From assembly GCA_033002965.1 (NCBI GenBank), contig JAURVB010000800.1:1-64000 (forward strand): a stretch of 64,000 bases of DNA. The letters run 5' to 3'. The notes below the pieces were generated by a model, which was not told where the DNA came from, did not search any database, and saw nothing but the letters and a program-made list of their open reading frames with translations. Of the stretch, positions 50,155 to 62,063 are shown in pieces (position 1 is the stretch's first letter; each line of letters starts with the position of its first letter). The stretch is from Piper betle. Its lineage: Eukaryota > Streptophyta > Magnoliopsida > Piperales > Piperaceae. The position numbers were made by a program, and so were the translations under genes.

Positions 50155-50159
50155 CATGT

Positions 50160-50573
50160 GATAGTCCCAAATTGGAGTTCGTGGATTTATGCCTTATATT
50201 TAACAAGGTTGTGGTAGTAATATAGTTTTAAATACTGTATCGGACAATTTTCAGGGAGTACACGATATGAACGGTTCAACTAGGTGGAACCGAGTTCAAC
50301 GAATTTAACATAATATATTGGATTTATGCATATAAAACTTTATATTCATAATTTTATAACTCACTTGTAATACTTATTATGACATCCAGTTAATTAAACT
50401 TTATAATTTTTTTAATATTAATTTATTTATGGTCATCTTATTCAAATATATGCAATATAAATTCTTATTTTAAATTAAAGTAGGCTAAAAGTCTTGAATA
50501 GACTTAATTTAAGTTTAATTAGCTTGAGGATGATTTTTCAACATTATTGTAAAAATTCCCTTTTGTCACCGAA
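50160..50573. other. Flank of the nested LTRs, no gene seen
   Basis: AT-rich sequence. The first bases rejoin the gag relic across the CATGT site. No recognisable coding sequence follows. Confidence 0.35.
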
Positions 50574-52660
50574 AATGAGTAAAATTCGGGGATAAAAAGG
50601 TGTCTCCAAAAATTTTGGTGACAAAAGCTTTTGCATCTAAATAAATTCAGTGACAAAACAATACCACATTGTCATCGAAATATTTCGATGGCAAATTATT
50701 ACTAAATTCCGGTGACAAAACTATGACCAATGGTCACAGAAAAAACGTGACCCAGATTGGTGGTCTATATATGAAATTTTTTTTAAAATAATTTCTGTCT
50801 AAAAAATTGGTGGTCAAAATCAGTGACAAATCAGCATTCATCCAACCGTCGAAGTGTTGTTGATCTATAATTAGGAATGTGACATTTACGTTGGACTTGA
50901 TTCTTACTCATTTTATATCCTTTAAAAAAACAAATACCAAAAATGAATGTCTAAAACCATTAGAAAGAAATCCACAATTTTGCATATCCTAAAACCTTAA
51001 AAAAATACATAAAGAATTGCCGGAAATTCCCGACTTGAATCGAATTTGCAACCTTCAGGTGCACTACCATCGCGCCACAGATCCATTTTGAGGTAATGTT
51101 GAATGCCCAACTTTTATATATAAATTGTTAGATAAACATTTTCATTAGCCGTACTTTTTTCCAAAGTAAATATAATTTAGGGACCTTGATTATAATAATA
51201 GTTCAGTTTAGTCGTGATTAAAATGAAGTTGATGATTCATGACTAACCAATTTTCATTTTTATAAAACCCAGACTGCCATAACATCAAGATTTGGAATTT
51301 TTTTACATTCTAGTTGGGAAGAAAAAGGTGATTTTAATGGAAGAGATGAGTGATGAACATATTTTCACAACAAGGTCCATTCATTATTGAATTTCTTTTA
51401 TTACATACAATTATCGGTGGACTACCCTATTTTCATTGCATGCATCTAATTAAATAACAATTAATTTTTTTCTAAATCTTATCCACTTTCTACAAATAAC
51501 CTTACTTTCAAAGCTTGAATATACATACACGCTTAATCTATAAGCAGGATTTTCATGTATAAAAGTAACTCGTTTGTTAAGGCCGATAATATATCCACCG
51601 AGTCAGGTCGCAGTTAGGGGCACAAATAAGTAGCATGTGCGTGAAAATGAAAGTAAAGTTCAGCGTAAACCGAATTAATTGACCGAATAAAACCTAAATT
51701 GTTAGTTCGGTTTGGTTCTTATCTTGCTTAACCAAACCCAAGATAAGAAAATTGAGTTCGGAATTGAACCGAAACGACAGGAAACCGATTTTTTTGAAAA
51801 AAAGATTTTAATATTCATGGTTTATGTGGGTTATTACTAATTAATTTAATTTATATGTAATTTATTTGAGATGTTCAATATAATATCTATCCATACGATA
51901 ATTTTGAATATGATTATGATGGTTAAATTATGTTTAAATTTGACTTTTATCAAAATTATAATTAATTTTAATAGTCATTATAAATCTTATCCGATTGAAT
52001 CAAGCTAAAATATTTTGGTTCAGTTCAATTAAGCCTGGGGAGATTTTCAGGTTTGGTTTGGTGTGAATTGTTGTTAAGGAGGGGCTTTTCAGAAATTTGA
52101 TTCGTTCGGCTTGGAACCGGAGGACCTCCAAAAATTATAATATTTGCTTACCCGTTATATCTTGCCTAACAAGAGATGTATAGTTTAATTGTCTCTGGTT
52201 TACCCATTAAATGATGACTGCCATATAACAAAGTCTTAACTTTATCAAAGTTTCATGCTAGAAGTAGGGATGCTCGCATATAGTAGGGGCTCCCTGTCTT
52301 TTTCTTTTTCGGTTGCATGGGGCTAGGTTTAATTTGACAGTTGTCATGGATGACCAATATGTCTATGGATTCAATTAGGAGTACTAAATGATCAAGTTAA
52401 CATAATCTATACTCAAACTTATTTGTCTTAGATCCAAATTGAGTAAGTCGAAAGGGAAGCTCAAGCTTTATTGATCTATATTTTCTTCACTATAATTTAA
52501 TTAAAGACAAAATTAATTTTAAAGAATTAAATAGTTTAACCTTGAGTATCTGCTATATACCAAATAATTTGGGCATGTGTAAAATTATTGTATGATCATG
52601 TAAAATCATCAATATGACATGATTTTGTTCATTATTCAATATATTCTATGTAAATAACTA
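50574..52660. repeat. R3 block, paralogue of 26669-28340
   Basis: A third copy of the 1.2 kb repeat (to about 52125, enlarged by some 400 bp of extra AT-rich sequence), followed by the same 0.5 kb tail as at 27836-28340. A tRNA-Trp-like relic lies on the minus strand at 51037-51084 (ggatctgtggcgcgatggta). It precedes the UGT pseudogene, as R2 precedes the open UGT gene. Confidence 0.75.
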
Positions 52661-53049
52661 TATAAAAATATATATAACTATATATTTAATATACCTTATT
52701 GAATTTTGAATCAAGTTTAGTCAAGCTAAATAGAGGCCAACTTATATTCCCTTGATTTGAGCTTCAATCAAAGTCTTGAGTAGGATTTGGGGACGCCTAC
52801 TGCGGGCGCCCATAGAGACGCCCTTAGGCTTGACCGTTGATGATCCCCGCCGAAGGGCACCTCCATGGACGTCTAGAGCAGGCATTTTGAAAAATATTTG
52901 GAACAAGTTTGAATTTGATAAAGGGGGACAATCTTTATTGTAAAAAACTTGTATGTGGTAAAAAATGTTTGTTTCAAAATATTTTTATCATTTCCAACGT
53001 TTTAACTAATCAACCAAAGTTGAGGCCTATACAAAGCTATAGTCGGGGA
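52661..53049. other. Intergenic, no gene seen
   Basis: Short stretch between the R3 block and the UGT pseudogene. It has a small GC-richer patch (52790-52880) but no recognised feature. Confidence 0.4.
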
Positions 53050-53987
53050 TGCAGCTACATTTTTCTTGAGCCTACCGCCCCGGCCGCCGAGGCTACCATA
53101 GACATCCCCCATGACAACATGGACCTCCTCATGCTCGCTGCCGACCAGCTCGCCGAACCTATCTGATCCTTCCTTGATGCAGCAGCACCCGACGTTATCC
53201 TCTGCGACTTCTTCTGCAATTGGTTCCCGCCTCGCCCTTCACCATCAGCCTGCCAGCCACCTCATCCTCGCCAGCGGACCTCACCTCCCCGGCTCCATGG
53301 ATTCCATTCCCAACCCAAGTCACCTTCCGCCGCCACGAGGCCGATTACTTCGACCTCTACTTCCTCCCCAACTCCACTAGCATCTCCGAGTCGCCCGTGC
53401 TTTCGCTGTCATCGCCGGCGCCAATGTCGTCATTGTCCGATCCTGCACCGAGCTTGAACCCGACTTCCTCCGACTGCTCCCCAAACTATATATAACAAGC
53501 CCATCCTGCCTGTTGGCCTACTTCAGCTGCGGGACGATGGCTGCGGTAGTGGTAGTGGCGCAGAAATAGTGCGGTTGGATGGGCAGCCTATTGGGTTTGT
53601 CCCGCATTGGTCGTAGAGGTTATTGGTGATTTGTATATAGGCTAATGGGAAAGCCTTATTCCTTAAGCTAGCTTTTGGATTAAGAGAGGCCTGTGACACC
53701 TATTACGAGTTTTCTTTGGTTGTTTAAAGTCCTTTTAGGGGCCTGAAGGGCCTAACAATGGTTTCAGAGCTTGGGTGGGGGCCCAAAGGGCCCAACAAGT
53801 GGTATCAGAGCCAAGTTCGAGTCAGGTTTGCCTACGCCGATTGTTGTTGTTTCCTTCATGGGTTCCACCTGATGATTTGAAGAGGAGCTTGCCAGGTGAG
53901 TGTCGTCTGATTTAAGGGGAGTGTGTCAGACGATGATGGTTTCGAGCCACGCCCGATGTGTGAAGGGGAGTTGTTGGGTTTGTCCCA

Positions 53988-56900
53988 TCCGAACTAGTAT
54001 GTTACATGCCCCGGTTAGGTCGGTTAACCCGAACCTAACTCATACGGATCCAATCTCGGTGTCTTAAGATGAAGATACAACTCTCAAAGCATGGATAAAT
54101 GCACAAACCCTAACGTGGTACTACATGAATGACATACAAATCAAAGTACACACTAAGACAATCCCGATAAAAATTAATAAAAACTTTAAAATATAAGGGA
54201 CAGAATTTCCCTAAAAATGCAATTAGGGGCCACCCTGTCAAATATACATATGCAAATATATATCTAACCATATATCAAATAATTTCATTCATACAAAATA
54301 CAAAATCTAACTTGCTGTAACTTATTTTGAAACTTGTGTCTCAACCCACTATGCTGCCATTAAGCAATCTATTCGTGTTCACATCATCTCATCATGTCTT
54401 AACAATTAATCACGTCACATCATCATGTCTTAAGCATTTAATCACACCATATAATAATATCATAAACACAAGTTAAACACTCAATTGACTAACATGTGTG
54501 CAAGTAACAACAGTGCTCCTCCGTCCAAACTGGCTCCTCCAACTCGTAATTATTACCTACATATAGTATAAAAATACTTCAGTAACAAATATTACTGGTC
54601 CAAAAAATAAAATAACTATAACAAGCTAGCTATGAGAGCAAACTCTCATATGAAATAAAACATCATATACTCCACGTGAACACTCTGAAGGGCACTACTG
54701 AGGAGCCACTGGGCTGCAAACCCGGTAGCATCCCGAACTTACTGATCTGCTGCTGGTACTGTGCCGCTCTCGGCACTTCTTTTTTAGTACTTCACGTAAA
54801 ACTTTATCCTAAGCCCTCTCCTTACCTCCATATTTCTCCTGGCCTTGAGCACGAAGGCCGAGTACTCTCAGGCAGTCGCCTTTAATACCCTTTGAACCAC
54901 AAGTCCGGACATGCGTTGTACTAAACAGCACCCGTAAACCTCCACGTTCTCCAGGTGTGAGGAACTCAAATGCAGAGTTGTCAGGATCCCTACTGAGGAG
55001 CCACTGGGCTGCAAACCCGGTAGCATCCCGAACTTACTGATCTGCTGCTGGTACTGTGCCGCTCTCGGCACTTCTTTTTAGTACTTCACGTAAAACTTTA
55101 TCCTAAGCCCTCCCTTACCTCCATATTTCTCCTGGCCTTGAGCACGAAGGCCGAGTACTCTCAGGCAGTCGCCTTTAATACCCTTTGAACCACAAGTCCG
55201 GACATGCGTTGTACTAAACAACACCCGTAAACCTCCACGTTCTCCAGGTGTGAGGAACTCAAATGCAGAGTTGTCAGGATCCCTTAGGAATGGAACAGTC
55301 AGCTGGCACTAATCCAGAGCCCGCTTTGACTGTCACGGCATCCGCTCACGGTATGTGCAGTCAGTTTCTCCATCTCTCGTCTCACTGAAAACGCAAAAAC
55401 TACATATATATATAGGGCTGGTGAGGGATTATATAATAGGCCCGAAGGCAACTTGTGGTGAATCTTGTTTTCAAAATCATCCTCGAGGTATCTTATCCTC
55501 AAAGGGTTATTAATCCGGAAAACTGTTCAATTAAATGGCCCGAGTTAAGTGGATCGCCACTTAACCCGTCCTGTAGATAATAACATAAACATACAGTAGA
55601 AGAGCGTAAAACAGAGTCGAGTCCTAAACGGACCTGATAGAAGCTCCAAGCGTGTCATCGCGCCTAGGCGGCGAGCTCCTACTCCGTACCTACACATCAA
55701 AACTAAATACTAATGCCCACTAACTACATGATGCATCAAAATCAATGAATATCACATGACATAATAATCATCCCTCACATAATCAATCAATAATCAATAA
55801 TCATAAAAGTGAAAATAATTCTATCATCCTATTCATTCCCGTGTTTCCTAAGTTAAATCGTGCTCAATTAGCATGCTTATACTTCATCTCATTAGATCAC
55901 TTACTTAATCTCATCATGCACATCTTTACTTCATTCATAGTATGGCATTCATCATGACAACTAGTTAATTCTAGCATGCTATGCTAACAATCATAATCAA
56001 TTTTAAATAACTCAATTGGAGGTAATTATACCTCACGTAGTCGGCAATCAGAGATGGCTAGGGTTCCGTCGCATGTCTCGGAGCTCAAATTCGGTGCTCA
56101 TCGGCATTTGAAGTTCGATCGGGCTCGACTGGGTGAGCCCCGCGGAAGATCCAGTGAATTCCGGCGAATTCCAGAAATTTCGGTTTTTCGACGGTTTTTG
56201 GCGGTTTTCCGACAACTGTCTCCGGCGGCGTCTACTGGCCGGAAAGTTGTCGTGTTGGGTACCCTTGGAATCGGCTCGGCAAGCCCAACTCATCGACGAG
56301 GTCGACGCGGCCAACGGAGGTGGCGGCTCGCCAGAAAATGCATAAAACCGAGTTGGCGGTGATGGTGGCTAGATCCGGTTGGCCACGGCGATGATGGCCT
56401 CCATTCTGGTCAGGGAAGGTCGTTGGAGGGCTGAGGGTACTGAGGCGACCGACCAACCGTGGCGACGATGACGGAAGCGCAACGCGGGCGCGGCATCGCG
56501 GCGTGGCTTCCTCGCGTCGCGGCGGCGCGATTGGGGCCGAACCTAGTCAGGCAGCATGGCGACATCGTCGCGGCGCTAGGCGGCGACGATTGGCAGCTGA
56601 GTGGGCGTCCACGCCAGCGGCAGCGACCCGCACAGTGGCGGCGCGTCGAGGTAAGGGTCGGGGAAGAAGGCATGGGGGAGAAAAAGACTCAATGGAAAAC
56701 TCGTAAATATCACTTGACTCGTCTCCGACTAGAGTCAAAAATAATATTGAAGTCATAGAAAATTCCAAAAAAATTGGAAAAAAAATCCCATAAAATCAAA
56801 CAACACCAAAACATCATAATGATATGCTATAGAACTATCAACCACCCAAAATGCCCGTAACGTGTCCTAACGCGGTAAACAGCCTAAAACTAATTTTACG

Positions 56901-57139
56901 ATCTATTATATAACATAATAAAAAAATAAACTGCATACTCTCATATATTCTGATAACTCATTCTTTTCTGTTGTGTTCATGACATTATCATCATATACTT
57001 GGGTACACTGACCCTCATGGCTTATACACGAGACCGGCGTCGGCTCAGTACACGTGTTCTGAAACTGACTCGATTCGACAATAATGGTCGAGCTGACCGG
57101 TTCTAAATATAAAACCCTGACTTAAATCACGGGTTTTGC
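53988..57139 (-). mobile_element. Family-1 LTR copy J, nested in the TRIM 3' LTR
   Basis: Minus-oriented copy running from 'ccgaactagtatgttacatg' to 'cacgggttttgca'. About 35 bp of the LTR end are missing, so the left junction is approximate and no target duplication is recognised. It has a 295-bp internal tandem duplication (54695-54989 and 54990-55284). Confidence 0.8.
54695..55284. repeat. 295-bp tandem duplication inside LTR copy J
   Basis: Both units start ctactgaggagccactggg and end tcaggatcc. They are nearly identical, so the duplication is recent or an assembly artefact. Confidence 0.9.
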
Positions 57140-57675
57140 AGTAGAGGTTATTGGTGACTTGTATATAGAATAATGGGAAAGCCTTATTCTTTGAGCTAGC
57201 TTTTGGATTAAGAGAGGCATGTGACACCTATTACGAGTTTCCTTTGGTTGTTTAAAGTCCCTTTTGGGGGCCCGAAGGGCCCAACAGTGGTTTCGGAGCT
57301 TGGGTGGGGGCCCAAAGGGCCCAACACAGCCAGCAGGAACAACCGTGTATGTCGCACCGAGAGCGAAGTGAGACTCCGACACCAACAGGTGACCGAGTTG
57401 GCGATTCGCTTAGTGATGGGCCTGAGAGTTTTCCGGTGGGATTTGCCGAGTGATGGGCCAAGGGATTGTGGTTGGGGGTGGGCACCACTACAATTGATCT
57501 TGGCCCATCGGGCCGCGGGTGGGTTCTTGACCCATTGTGGACTTTCTCGCTTGTGGAGGGTGTGGGCTACGGGAAGCCGCTTGTGGGGCTGCCCATGATA
57601 GTGGACCAGGGGTTGAATTATAGTTCTACAGTGGAATGGGGTTTTGGTGTGGAGGTGGCTCCCTATGAGATCAGC

Positions 57676-60600
57676 TGTAAAATCCGTAATTCGAGTGAGG
57701 GTTTTATACTTGTGAACCAGTCAATTTAGCCGTCGGTTTGAATAAGGTTAGTTTCAGAATACGCATGTTGAGCCGAGGCTGACCGTGTGCTATGAGCCAT
57801 AAAGGTCATTTGTATCTAAGTATATAATGACAATGTCAGTAAAGCAACACAATGAGTTATGTGAGTATAAGAGTGTATGTCTAGTTATTTTTTATTTTAT
57901 TTATAGTAAACTGTAGAATTAGATTTAGATCATTTACCGTGTTATGACGCATTATTTGTTATTTAGGTAGGTTAGTAGGCTTAGAACAAATCATTCAAGT
58001 TAGGACATTATTTTTTTATTTTTTTGATATTTTATTATATTTTATTATATTTTATTATCAACATTAGGAGCAAGTAAAATTTTTATTATAAAATTACCCC
58101 CGTGTGTTACACTTCTTCGCAACCTCCTCCTCCTGGGCCACCACTTCCACCCCAACAACGTCCTCACATCCGGTATCGACCGCGTCGCCACCGACCGCCA
58201 TCACTGACTTCACCTCCACCCTCCCTCATCTCTCTCCCTCTCCGGACCACCAAATCCACTTGCGCCGCCACCCCGGGTTGGATTCTTTCGGCCATCGTTG
58301 CTTCGCCACCACCAGCCCTTCATCGCCGCGGACCAGCCTCCGCCTCCCTCCCTCATCGTCGCCAACGTTGTCTGACAAGGATTCCCTACTCGTGGATGAC
58401 CCAAAGACGCCGCCTTGGTTGGTTCACCGGGAGTTCTTCCACTGCATGTTGCTCATCCGCGCCGGCGATCGTCGTCACCGTCGGACAGGTACCCCTCGGC
58501 CTAGTCCGCTCCCTCTTTGACCTACCCAGACCGAGGTCGAGCTCGGTCATCTCCTCCCGACCAACACCTCCTCACCACCTTCTACTCGGCCGAGCTATGG
58601 TCCAGCTGTCATGCTCTAGTTGGATCTGACTTGTGTTGCTGCCGCCACCGCCGTTGCCATGAGCAGCGCCGTTGGCCAGGCCTTCCGGCCGACCTTCTTT
58701 CAGCCATCGCCGTCTGCGCTGACATTAGGTATATGATATTAACAATTTGATTTTGTGACTTCCATTTCATGATCATGAACAACATTGCTTGATTGGAATT
58801 GAGATGATGACACATTGATTGATTCAAATAAGGACTCTTTGATGAAATTATCGAATTAGAATTAAATAGGTTAACATGATACAAATAATAACTAATCAAC
58901 AACACCAAGCAGGAGTCCTAAATCTTTATTTATCAGGGCAAATGCTCATGGGTTATATTAAAGATTATGGAAGAATTAGAGTTATTCCTAGTTATTTATT
59001 TTGTTGTATTTAAGTCTCGGGGTAATTAAATGTACGTGGGCTTTAGTAATTGCTTACAATTTAGGATTCCAAAATTGTTCAAATGATGGAATGGTATATC
59101 GAGGTATGAATTGATTATTATGATCATGATGAATATGATGATAAGTGTCAATAAATAGATTATGATAAAATGCAATAGAAATGAGTGAGTAGTTATTTGA
59201 TAAATTGGTCATATGATTTGAATATAGATTAATGTCACTACTTGAATTTAATTAGTGGTGTATGATTGTCATGAATGGGTAAGGCATGTCTGATGTGTTG
59301 ATGGAATTGGATAATAGGGTGTGAAACAATTATCATGATTAGGATAAGTACATGATTGGTCGTGGATCAATTTATGATGATAAAATATAATGAAAAGACA
59401 TGTGAGTGAGTACATACATTAAGAATTATTTGATAGGCTTAGTGTCATATTTTGAATATAAATTGGCGCCGACAGGTATTTCGGATAATTAAGGAATCAA
59501 GTGAGGATTGAACAGTGAATTAGATGCCCTAGGATGACACTTACATAAGGGATGGGTGTTACTATATAAACTTAGTTAACGTGGTAACATAGTAATAACC
59601 ATGAATCAGGAATTGAGCATGAATTGAGAATTCATGATGCAGTCACTAGTCATCCATTAGTTATCAAGCTATGTAGTGACAATTGTGATTTTATATTTTC
59701 ACCTATTTTGTTGTGTTTTTTCTTGGAATGTTTATGATCATATATCTTTATTCATTGTGTTCACGCGTCATATAGATAGAATGAGCATTAATATTTAGTT
59801 TTGATGTAAAGGTGAGGAGTAGGAGCCTCGCCGCTTAGGCGCATGATCTCGCTTGGAGCTTCAACCAAGTCTATTTAGGACTCGTCTCTACTTGTTATTC
59901 TATTCCATCATGTTTTAATTTAGTGATTGAAGGGATCCTGACAATTTTACGTTTTGAGCTTCCTTACACCCGTAGAAGCATGAAAGTTTATGGATACTGT
60001 GTAACACAGTGCATGTCCAGACTTGTGGTTAAAAGGGATACTGAAGGCGACTGTCTAAGAGTACTCGGCCTTTGTGCTCAAGGCCTGGAGAAATATAGAG
60101 GATAAAAAGGGCTTCAAAGTTACTAAAGAATAAGAAAAATGTCGAGAGAGGCAGCATACAGATCAGTCAATTCAAGATACTACTGAATGTGCAGCTTAGT
60201 GGCTTCCTCAGCAGATGCCCTAATAAGAGTTCACAGTAAGTTATAAATATATTTTTCTTTACATGAGAGTCAGCACTCATGACCAATTTAATATAGTTAT
60301 TTATGGACCACTAACCTTCGTTATTAATGATTTTCTATATATATATAGGCGATAATCAAAAGTTGGATATGCCCGTCGAGATATAGAAATAGCGATGTTT
60401 TGTCACGCACACATATTAGTCAATAAAGTGTTTAGTATTTATGGTTATGATATTATGATGGTAAAACTGATGTGTTGACATACTATATATATTATTAATA
60501 GAATTAATATCAATGATATGATGTGAAATCTATTTATAAAATATATTCATCAGGTGAGTCAAGATCTAATTTACAAATTTGAATATGAATGAGAATCTAT

Positions 60601-60745
60601 AGATGTGTCAAGACCGATGACAATGCAGTTTGATTGTAATGTGTGTACAAAAAATAATTTTAATTATTTTGTTAAATATATACTTCCTATCTACTATTTT
60701 AAATAGGTGGCCCTTATTGTATTTTTAGGAAAAATTCTGAAAGTT
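57676..60745 (+). mobile_element. Family-1 LTR copy F, 3'-truncated
   Basis: It starts TGTAAAATCCGTAATTCGAG within the UGT pseudogene. It has a GC-rich block 58100-58720 and the later family landmarks in diverged form, and fades near 60745 in the 'tgtatttttagg' block. ORFs of 138 and 175 codons at 58102-58629 lie in the GC-rich block in overlapping frames and have no recognisable domain. Confidence 0.7.
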
Positions 60746-61858
60746 GAGTTGGACCGGATCTGGTCGGTTTGGATCTTGAACCGAGTTGGGTCAAGCGTCT
60801 AAGCTGGTTCGATGCTTGCGGACAACAGTTAGGTCACGGACAGTAAGTCGGGTAGCGCGTACACGACGGGGCATCTTCAAATCCGATCAGGTTATGGGAC
60901 AGCAGTTACAAGGTTGGCTAGTGACACAGTCAAGCTTAAGCGGGCCCTCCCGCACGGTGCAATCGGCGGCTGGTCAGGGTCCGGCGACGACGATTGGGAC
61001 GGCATTTGACTCGGCAAATTCCGGCGGCTTCGGTCTTCGATGGAGTCGGGCCGAGCATGGGCATGGAGAGAGGAGTACGGGTTTCGCTTCGATAGACTTG
61101 GACTGGTTGGCCACGATCGGAGGTGGCCGGAAAACTTGCCAGAAAATGGCAGGAAAACCTCCAAAAACATGTTGAAAGGTAAGTTCTCGGCGCCGGCGGT
61201 TCCAGTTGTAGTTTCGGCCGGCGGGAACAGGGCTAGGGCAGGACGGGGAAGACTCATGCAAGGTGTCTCCAACTCCGTGTCTCTAACTCTGCACGTTATC
61301 ATCATCGGCTCACCCCATTACACAAAAAATGAGTTGGGTGGGGGGTATTTATAAAGGATGGGGAAGGTAGGAGAAGAGTCTAGATCCTCCCCCTGGATGA
61401 GCACAAAAAAGAGTAGGAGGCGGCGAGCAGGGGATGAAGTCCCCTTCCTCCTGCCATCTTTACATGCGCGGCCGGCGACTAATGGCTTCAATTTGTTTTT
61501 TTCCGTATTTTTACGGGTCTTTGCCTCTATCCTGTGGCTACAGGAAATGCTGATAGAATAAATATGAAACTTTGTCACATTAATTAATATAAGAAGAATC
61601 AATAAATATACTTTCCCAAAATTTTGTGACTGTTTGCAATTATGAAATATTTTATAATCGCTTTTAATACATTTTGTGAACAAGTTTTGCAAAATTCCGC
61701 GCTCTGGGCCAGAGGCGACAATCAATTTACCCATATGAACTCAAAGAATAATTATTTTATATATAATTTTTATTCACGCCCAGAGGCCGACATTTGTAAA
61801 ATACCATAAGTATATGATATGAATTTAGGAAGCTACATATCTCACTAACTAATAATAT
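60746..61858. other. Unassigned sequence upstream of the UBC gene
   Basis: The left half is moderately GC-rich and includes 'ccggaaaac...ggcaggaaaacc' patches reminiscent of the GC-rich block of family 1, so it may be an old LTR fragment. The right half is AT-rich and would contain the UBC promoter. ORFs of 95-138 codons overlap on both strands and match no family I know. Confidence 0.35.
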
Positions 61859-62063
61859 TTGGATAATATGGAACACAAAAAAACAAAAGAGAGAAGGAAG
61901 GTTGTAGATCGGACGGCCATAAATCAATCGATCCCATTAATTGACCGAAGTAAGGCTCGTCGTCTTCTTCCCTCCAACCTCACAATCTCCCTTCCCAACT
62001 CCAAATCCAGATCCCCTAACTTCCTCGATTTTTTTTCAGATTACCCGATCTTGTCTCTGTCCG
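61859..62063 (+). other. Putative 5' UTR exon of the UBC gene
   Basis: A CT-rich leader (cttcttccctcc, cttccctt) ends at ccg|gtaggc (62063), with an alternative donor gc|gtaagg at 62091. The transcription start is not defined. Plant UBC8-type genes commonly have an intron in the leader, which fits the 1.3 kb T-rich stretch that follows. Confidence 0.45.

Larger units (their letters stand above)
53589..57326 (+). mobile_element. TRIM retrotransposon, CAGCC duplication, with nested LTR
   Basis: A terminal-repeat retrotransposon in miniature. The 5' LTR is 53589-53797 (209 bp; the first bases are mutated to TATTGGG). The primer site TGGTATCAGAGCC is at 53800-53812. The interior is only 174 bp. 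The polypurine tract tgaaggggagt is at 53961-53971. The 3' LTR is 53972-53987 plus 57140-57326, split by family-1 copy J. Perfect CAGCC target duplication at 53584-53588 and 57327-57331. Without the nested copy it would be about 590 bp. It has no coding capacity. Confidence 0.92.
53050..57675 (+). pseudogene. UGT91-like pseudogene, split by a TRIM and truncated
   Basis: A paralogue of the UGT at 34368. The first part, 53050-53588, matches from about codon 76 onward in shifting frames (EATIDIPHDNMDLL, then PAPWIPFPTQVTFRRHEAD), with an early stop at 53164-53166. It breaks at the 'gatgggcagc' equivalent, where a TRIM inserted. The second part, 57327-57675, resumes with the 'agcgaagtgag' equivalent and includes a damaged PSPG box, again with HCGLS rather than HCGW. 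It ends at 'gatcag', cut by family-1 LTR F. The first ~75 codons and the last ~65 are missing. The shared Leu variant shows it arose from the same lineage as the open copy. Confidence 0.88.

Noticed and set aside
58102..58629. 175- and 138-codon ORFs
   Set aside because: GC-rich part of LTR copy F; two overlapping frames, no domain, not conserved in other copies.
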